Positions 29,388 to 31,772 of a stretch of 31,772 bases of DNA are shown piece after piece. The stretch lies in the NCBI GenBank assembly GCA_035686365.1, contig DASRZM010000078.1, positions 1 to 31,772 on the forward strand. The letters run 5' to 3'. This DNA comes from DASRZM01 sp035686365. GTDB lineage: Bacteria > Pseudomonadota > Gammaproteobacteria > Xanthomonadales > Xanthomonadaceae. Within the stretch, counting starts at the first letter, position 1. Each line of letters begins with the position of its first letter. Made by a program: the position numbers and the translations under genes. The notes beneath the pieces were generated by a model. It was given only the letters and a program-made list of their open reading frames with translations, was not told the origin of the DNA and searched no databases.

Positions 29388-31490
29388 ATGCGCATCGGAC
29401 TGCAGGCGCGCTACTTCGTCGCCATGGTGCTGGCGCTGGCGATCGTCGTGGCGGCATTCGCCTCGGTCTGGTACCAGCAGCGCCAGAACCAGCGCGAGAT
29501 CGCCTCGCTCAGCCGCGGATCGATGCACGAGGTGGCGGTTGCCGGGCTCAGGAGCCGCGGCGCGACCCTGGTCAGCATGATCGCGGACGCGCTGACCAAC
29601 CCGCTGTACTACTTCGACCTGGTATCGGTGGGCGAGATCGTGCAATCGGCTCTGTCGCAGCCGGACGTCAGCTACGTCATCGTGTTCGATGCCGACGGTC
29701 GGATCGTCCACGACGGTTCCCGCGACATCCCTTCCTTCGGCCAGGAAATGACCGACGCCCAGGCACCGGAGGCGGCCGCGGCCGCCACGATCCACACGCA
29801 GATGACCGAGGAGGTCGTCGACGTGGCCCATCCGATCCGGATCGGCCAGGAAAAGCTCGGTGGCGTGCGGATCGGACTGTCGATGGAGGCACCGCGGCAT
29901 GCAGAGGCCATGGCACAGGCGATACTGGACGAGCGCATCGCCGTAACGGTCGCGCGCAACCGCACCTGGCTGATCGTGGTCTTTGCGGCCCTGCTGGCCA
30001 TGGGCCTGGCACTGTCGCTGCTGGTGCGCCGCGGCCTGGTACAACCGGTGCGCAGGCTGGCCGACGCGGCACAGTCGGTCGAGGCCGGCCGATTCGAGCT
30101 GCGCCTGGAAAGCACCCGCAGCGACGAGCTCGGCGACCTGTTCCGGGCGTTCCAGCGCATGGGCGACAGCCTGAAGCGGCACGATCGGGACATCCGGCAG
30201 ATCGCCTACGGCGACAGCCTGACGGGCCTGCCCAACCGTCTGGCGTTCCGCGAGATCCTCGACCGCAAGCTGCTGACGCTGCAAGCCGGGGGTGGCGAAC
30301 TGGCGCTGCTGTTCGTGGACCTGGACGACTTCAAGCGCGTCAACGACACCCTGGGCCACGACGCCGGTGACCACGTGCTGGGCCAGTTCGCCCTGCGCCT
30401 TCAGCATTGCCTGCGGCTGATCGACGACGAGAACGCGGTGGTCGCCCGTTTCGGCGGCGACGAGTTCGTGGCCATGTTCGGCGGTCAGCGTGTACGGGAT
30501 GCCGCCGCGCACCTGGCCGAGGCGATGCTCGCGGAGCTGCAGTCGCCGGTATCGATCGAGCAGCGGCAGGTGTTCCTGGGTGCGTCGGTGGGCATCACGC
30601 TGTTCCCGCAGGACGCGCACAGCTCGGCGCTGCTGCTCAAGAATGGCGATATCGCCATGTACCAGGCCAAGGTCGCCGGGAAGAACTGCTACCGCTTCTA
30701 CAGCAAGGCCATGGACCAGGCGGTGGAGCGGCGCGTGCAGCTCGAGGGCGACCTGCGCGGCGCCTGGGCGCGGGGCGAGCTGAGCCTGTCCTACCAGCCG
30801 ATCTTCGAGCTGGAGAGCGGACGGCTGCTCGGGGCCGAGGCACTGATGCGATGGCAGCACCCGGAGCTGGGGGTGATTCCGCCCTCTGTGTTCGTCGACG
30901 TGGCCGAACAGACCGGCCTGATCGAGGATATCGGCAGACTCGTGCTGCAACGCGCCTGCAACGAGGCGCTGCGATGGAAGCGTTTGGGAGACGCGCCGTT
31001 CGTGTCCGTGAACGTCTCGCCGCGCCAGCTGCGCAGCGGCGATCTGGCCGAGATGGTGGGGAGCCTGCTGGCGGAAACCGGACTGCCTCCCGAGCGCCTG
31101 CACCTGGAACTGACCGAGACCGCAGTGCTCGGCGACGAGCTGCAGACCGGGGCGGTACTCTCGCGGCTGCGCTCGATGGGGGTGAAGATCTGGCTGGACG
31201 ATTTCGGCACCGGCTTCTCCGGTCTCAGCCATCTGCGCCGCGTGCCGGTGGACGGGGTCAAGATCGACCGCAGCTTCATTGCCGACATGCTGCGCGATCC
31301 CGACGACCTGGCGCTGACTTCCGCGATCATCGCGATGGCGCATTCGCTGGGGATCACGGTCGTGGGCGAGGGCGTCGAGAACGAGGGCCAGTTCGCGGTG
31401 CTGCGCGAGCGTGGCTGCGATCTGGCGCAGGGGTACTGGCTCGGCCGGCCGATGTCGGCCTCGGAGCTGGCGCGGCGGCTGGTTGCTTGA
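29388..31490 (+). CDS. Membrane GGDEF-EAL c-di-GMP signalling protein
   Basis: The 700-residue protein has a helix at about 9-27, a periplasmic region (28-192), a second helix at about 193-213 and a HAMP-like linker (214-266), then GGDEF (about 275-437) and EAL (about 450-698). The diguanylate cyclase motif is intact: 'RFGGDEFVAMF' (356-360). No RxxD inhibitory site precedes it (the residues five before the motif are VVARF and the four before those are DENA). The EAL domain keeps 'GAEALMRWQ' (484-486), 'NVSPRQL', 'ELTET' (574-578), 'DDFGTG' (604-609), 'KIDRSFI', 'GEGVE' (660-664) and 'QGYWLGRP', so phosphodiesterase activity is plausible. Both activities may be present, or GGDEF may serve as a GTP-sensing domain. 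The start lies 3 bases after the binding protein's stop, indicating one operon. Confidence 0.93.
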   Translation: MRIGLQARYFVAMVLALAIVVAAFASVWYQQRQNQREIASLSRGSMHEVAVAGLRSRGATLVSMIADALTNPLYYFDLVSVGEIVQSALSQPDVSYVIVFDADGRIVHDGSRDIPSFGQEMTDAQAPEAAAAATIHTQMTEEVVDVAHPIRIGQEKLGGVRIGLSMEAPRHAEAMAQAILDERIAVTVARNRTWLIVVFAALLAMGLALSLLVRRGLVQPVRRLADAAQSVEAGRFELRLESTRSDELGDLFRAFQRMGDSLKRHDRDIRQIAYGDSLTGLPNRLAFREILDRKLLTLQAGGGELALLFVDLDDFKRVNDTLGHDAGDHVLGQFALRLQHCLRLIDDENAVVARFGGDEFVAMFGGQRVRDAAAHLAEAMLAELQSPVSIEQRQVFLGASVGITLFPQDAHSSALLLKNGDIAMYQAKVAGKNCYRFYSKAMDQAVERRVQLEGDLRGAWARGELSLSYQPIFELESGRLLGAEALMRWQHPELGVIPPSVFVDVAEQTGLIEDIGRLVLQRACNEALRWKRLGDAPFVSVNVSPRQLRSGDLAEMVGSLLAETGLPPERLHLELTETAVLGDELQTGAVLSRLRSMGVKIWLDDFGTGFSGLSHLRRVPVDGVKIDRSFIADMLRDPDDLALTSAIIAMAHSLGITVVGEGVENEGQFAVLRERGCDLAQGYWLGRPMSASELARRLVA

Positions 31491-31575
31491 AAGGGGACAC
31501 CCGGAGCCGGCGCGGTCCTTTGGTGCGGGTTGGCGTGTGCCGGTTTCGCTCCGAAGGGCGGTCCGAGGTCCGCGT

Positions 31576-31689
31576 GATCGCGGCCAACGGCCGCTCCTAC
31601 AGGCCACGCCGATCGGTGCGTCGTAGGAACGGCGGTTGGCCGCAAAATGCCGATCGGTGCGTCGTAGGAGCGGCCGTTGGCCGCGATCG
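31576..31689. repeat. REP-like palindromes at the right edge, two in tandem
   Basis: A copy at 31576-31600 (GATCGCGGCCAACGGCCGCT + CCTAC, minus sense) is followed by two direct copies at 31623-31645 and 31663-31687 that share 15 bases of left flank (GCCGATCGGTGCGTC, starting at 31608 and 31649), a 41-bp period. The middle copy has GTAGGAACGG and decayed stem bases. They match the palindromes at 5366-5390 and 7811-7993. No gene is seen from 31491 to the end of the window. Confidence 0.75.
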
Positions 31690-31772
31690 CACGCAGCGAA
31701 GGCTCCGACCCGCCCCGAGGCAAGTGCCGGGGTCCGGTAGCGCTTGCCGGGACGTTGGCGACAGGGATGTCG

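Noticed and set aside
27585..31607. 1340-residue open frame on the minus strand
   Set aside because: It lies wholly antisense to trmJ, the binding protein and the GGDEF-EAL gene. Its composition (Arg, Ala, Gly, His, Val-rich, no motif) is that of a GC-driven shadow frame.

Overview
The window is high-GC chromosomal DNA from a gammaproteobacterium, most likely of the Lysobacterales/Xanthomonadales (Lysobacteraceae or a close relative). I infer this from the gene order thrS-infC-rpmI-rplT-pheS-pheT-ihfA-merR, the sequence character of IF-3 and L35, the type IV pilus minor-pilin genes, the queA-tgt-yajC-secD-secF order, and short GTAGGAGCGG-type palindromes of the REP/SMAG kind. The genus cannot be fixed from the sequence alone. 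Almost everything is core housekeeping; I see no prophage, CRISPR array, transposase or classic defence cassette.

Layout. 1-4511 (+): end of a PilW-like gene, then a PilX-like and a PilV-like minor pilin that are both several times longer than the textbook proteins. 4534-5251 (-): a bidirectional terminator, tRNA-Asn(GTT) with a good sigma70 promoter, and a FimT/GspH-type pseudopilin. 5516-7528 (+): uvrB. 7649-7723 (-): tRNA-Val(GAC), followed by a cluster of REP palindromes. 8012-9678 (-): a class IV aminotransferase translationally coupled to a small sulfotransferase-like protein. 9756-17585 (+): the translation operon, with a promoter and an intrinsic terminator in the thrS leader, an AUC-started infC, a strong hairpin before pheS, a palindrome-filled pheS-pheT gap, then ihfA and a MerR-type regulator. 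17680-18825 (+): tRNA-Pro(GGG), a 48-bp near-perfect palindrome, and proline iminopeptidase. 18876-20372 (-): a class III aminotransferase of unknown substrate. 20686-26339 (+): queA-tgt (queuosine tRNA modification) and yajC-secD-secF (Sec accessory complex). 26558-27361 (-): suhB. 27560-28345 (+): trmJ. 28458-31490 (+): a periplasmic substrate-binding protein closely followed by a membrane GGDEF-EAL protein. 31491-31772: REP palindromes only.

How it fits together. The middle of the window is a translation block: two aminoacyl-tRNA synthetases, IF-3, L35 and L20, three tRNAs and three tRNA-modifying enzymes (QueA, Tgt, TrmJ). The Sec accessory genes follow queA-tgt. The two places with the most room for new biology are the extended minor-pilin set at the left edge and the binding-protein/c-di-GMP pair at the right edge. 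The most unusual non-coding signals are the thrS leader, the pheS-pheT gap, the secD-secF gap, and the palindrome after tRNA-Pro.
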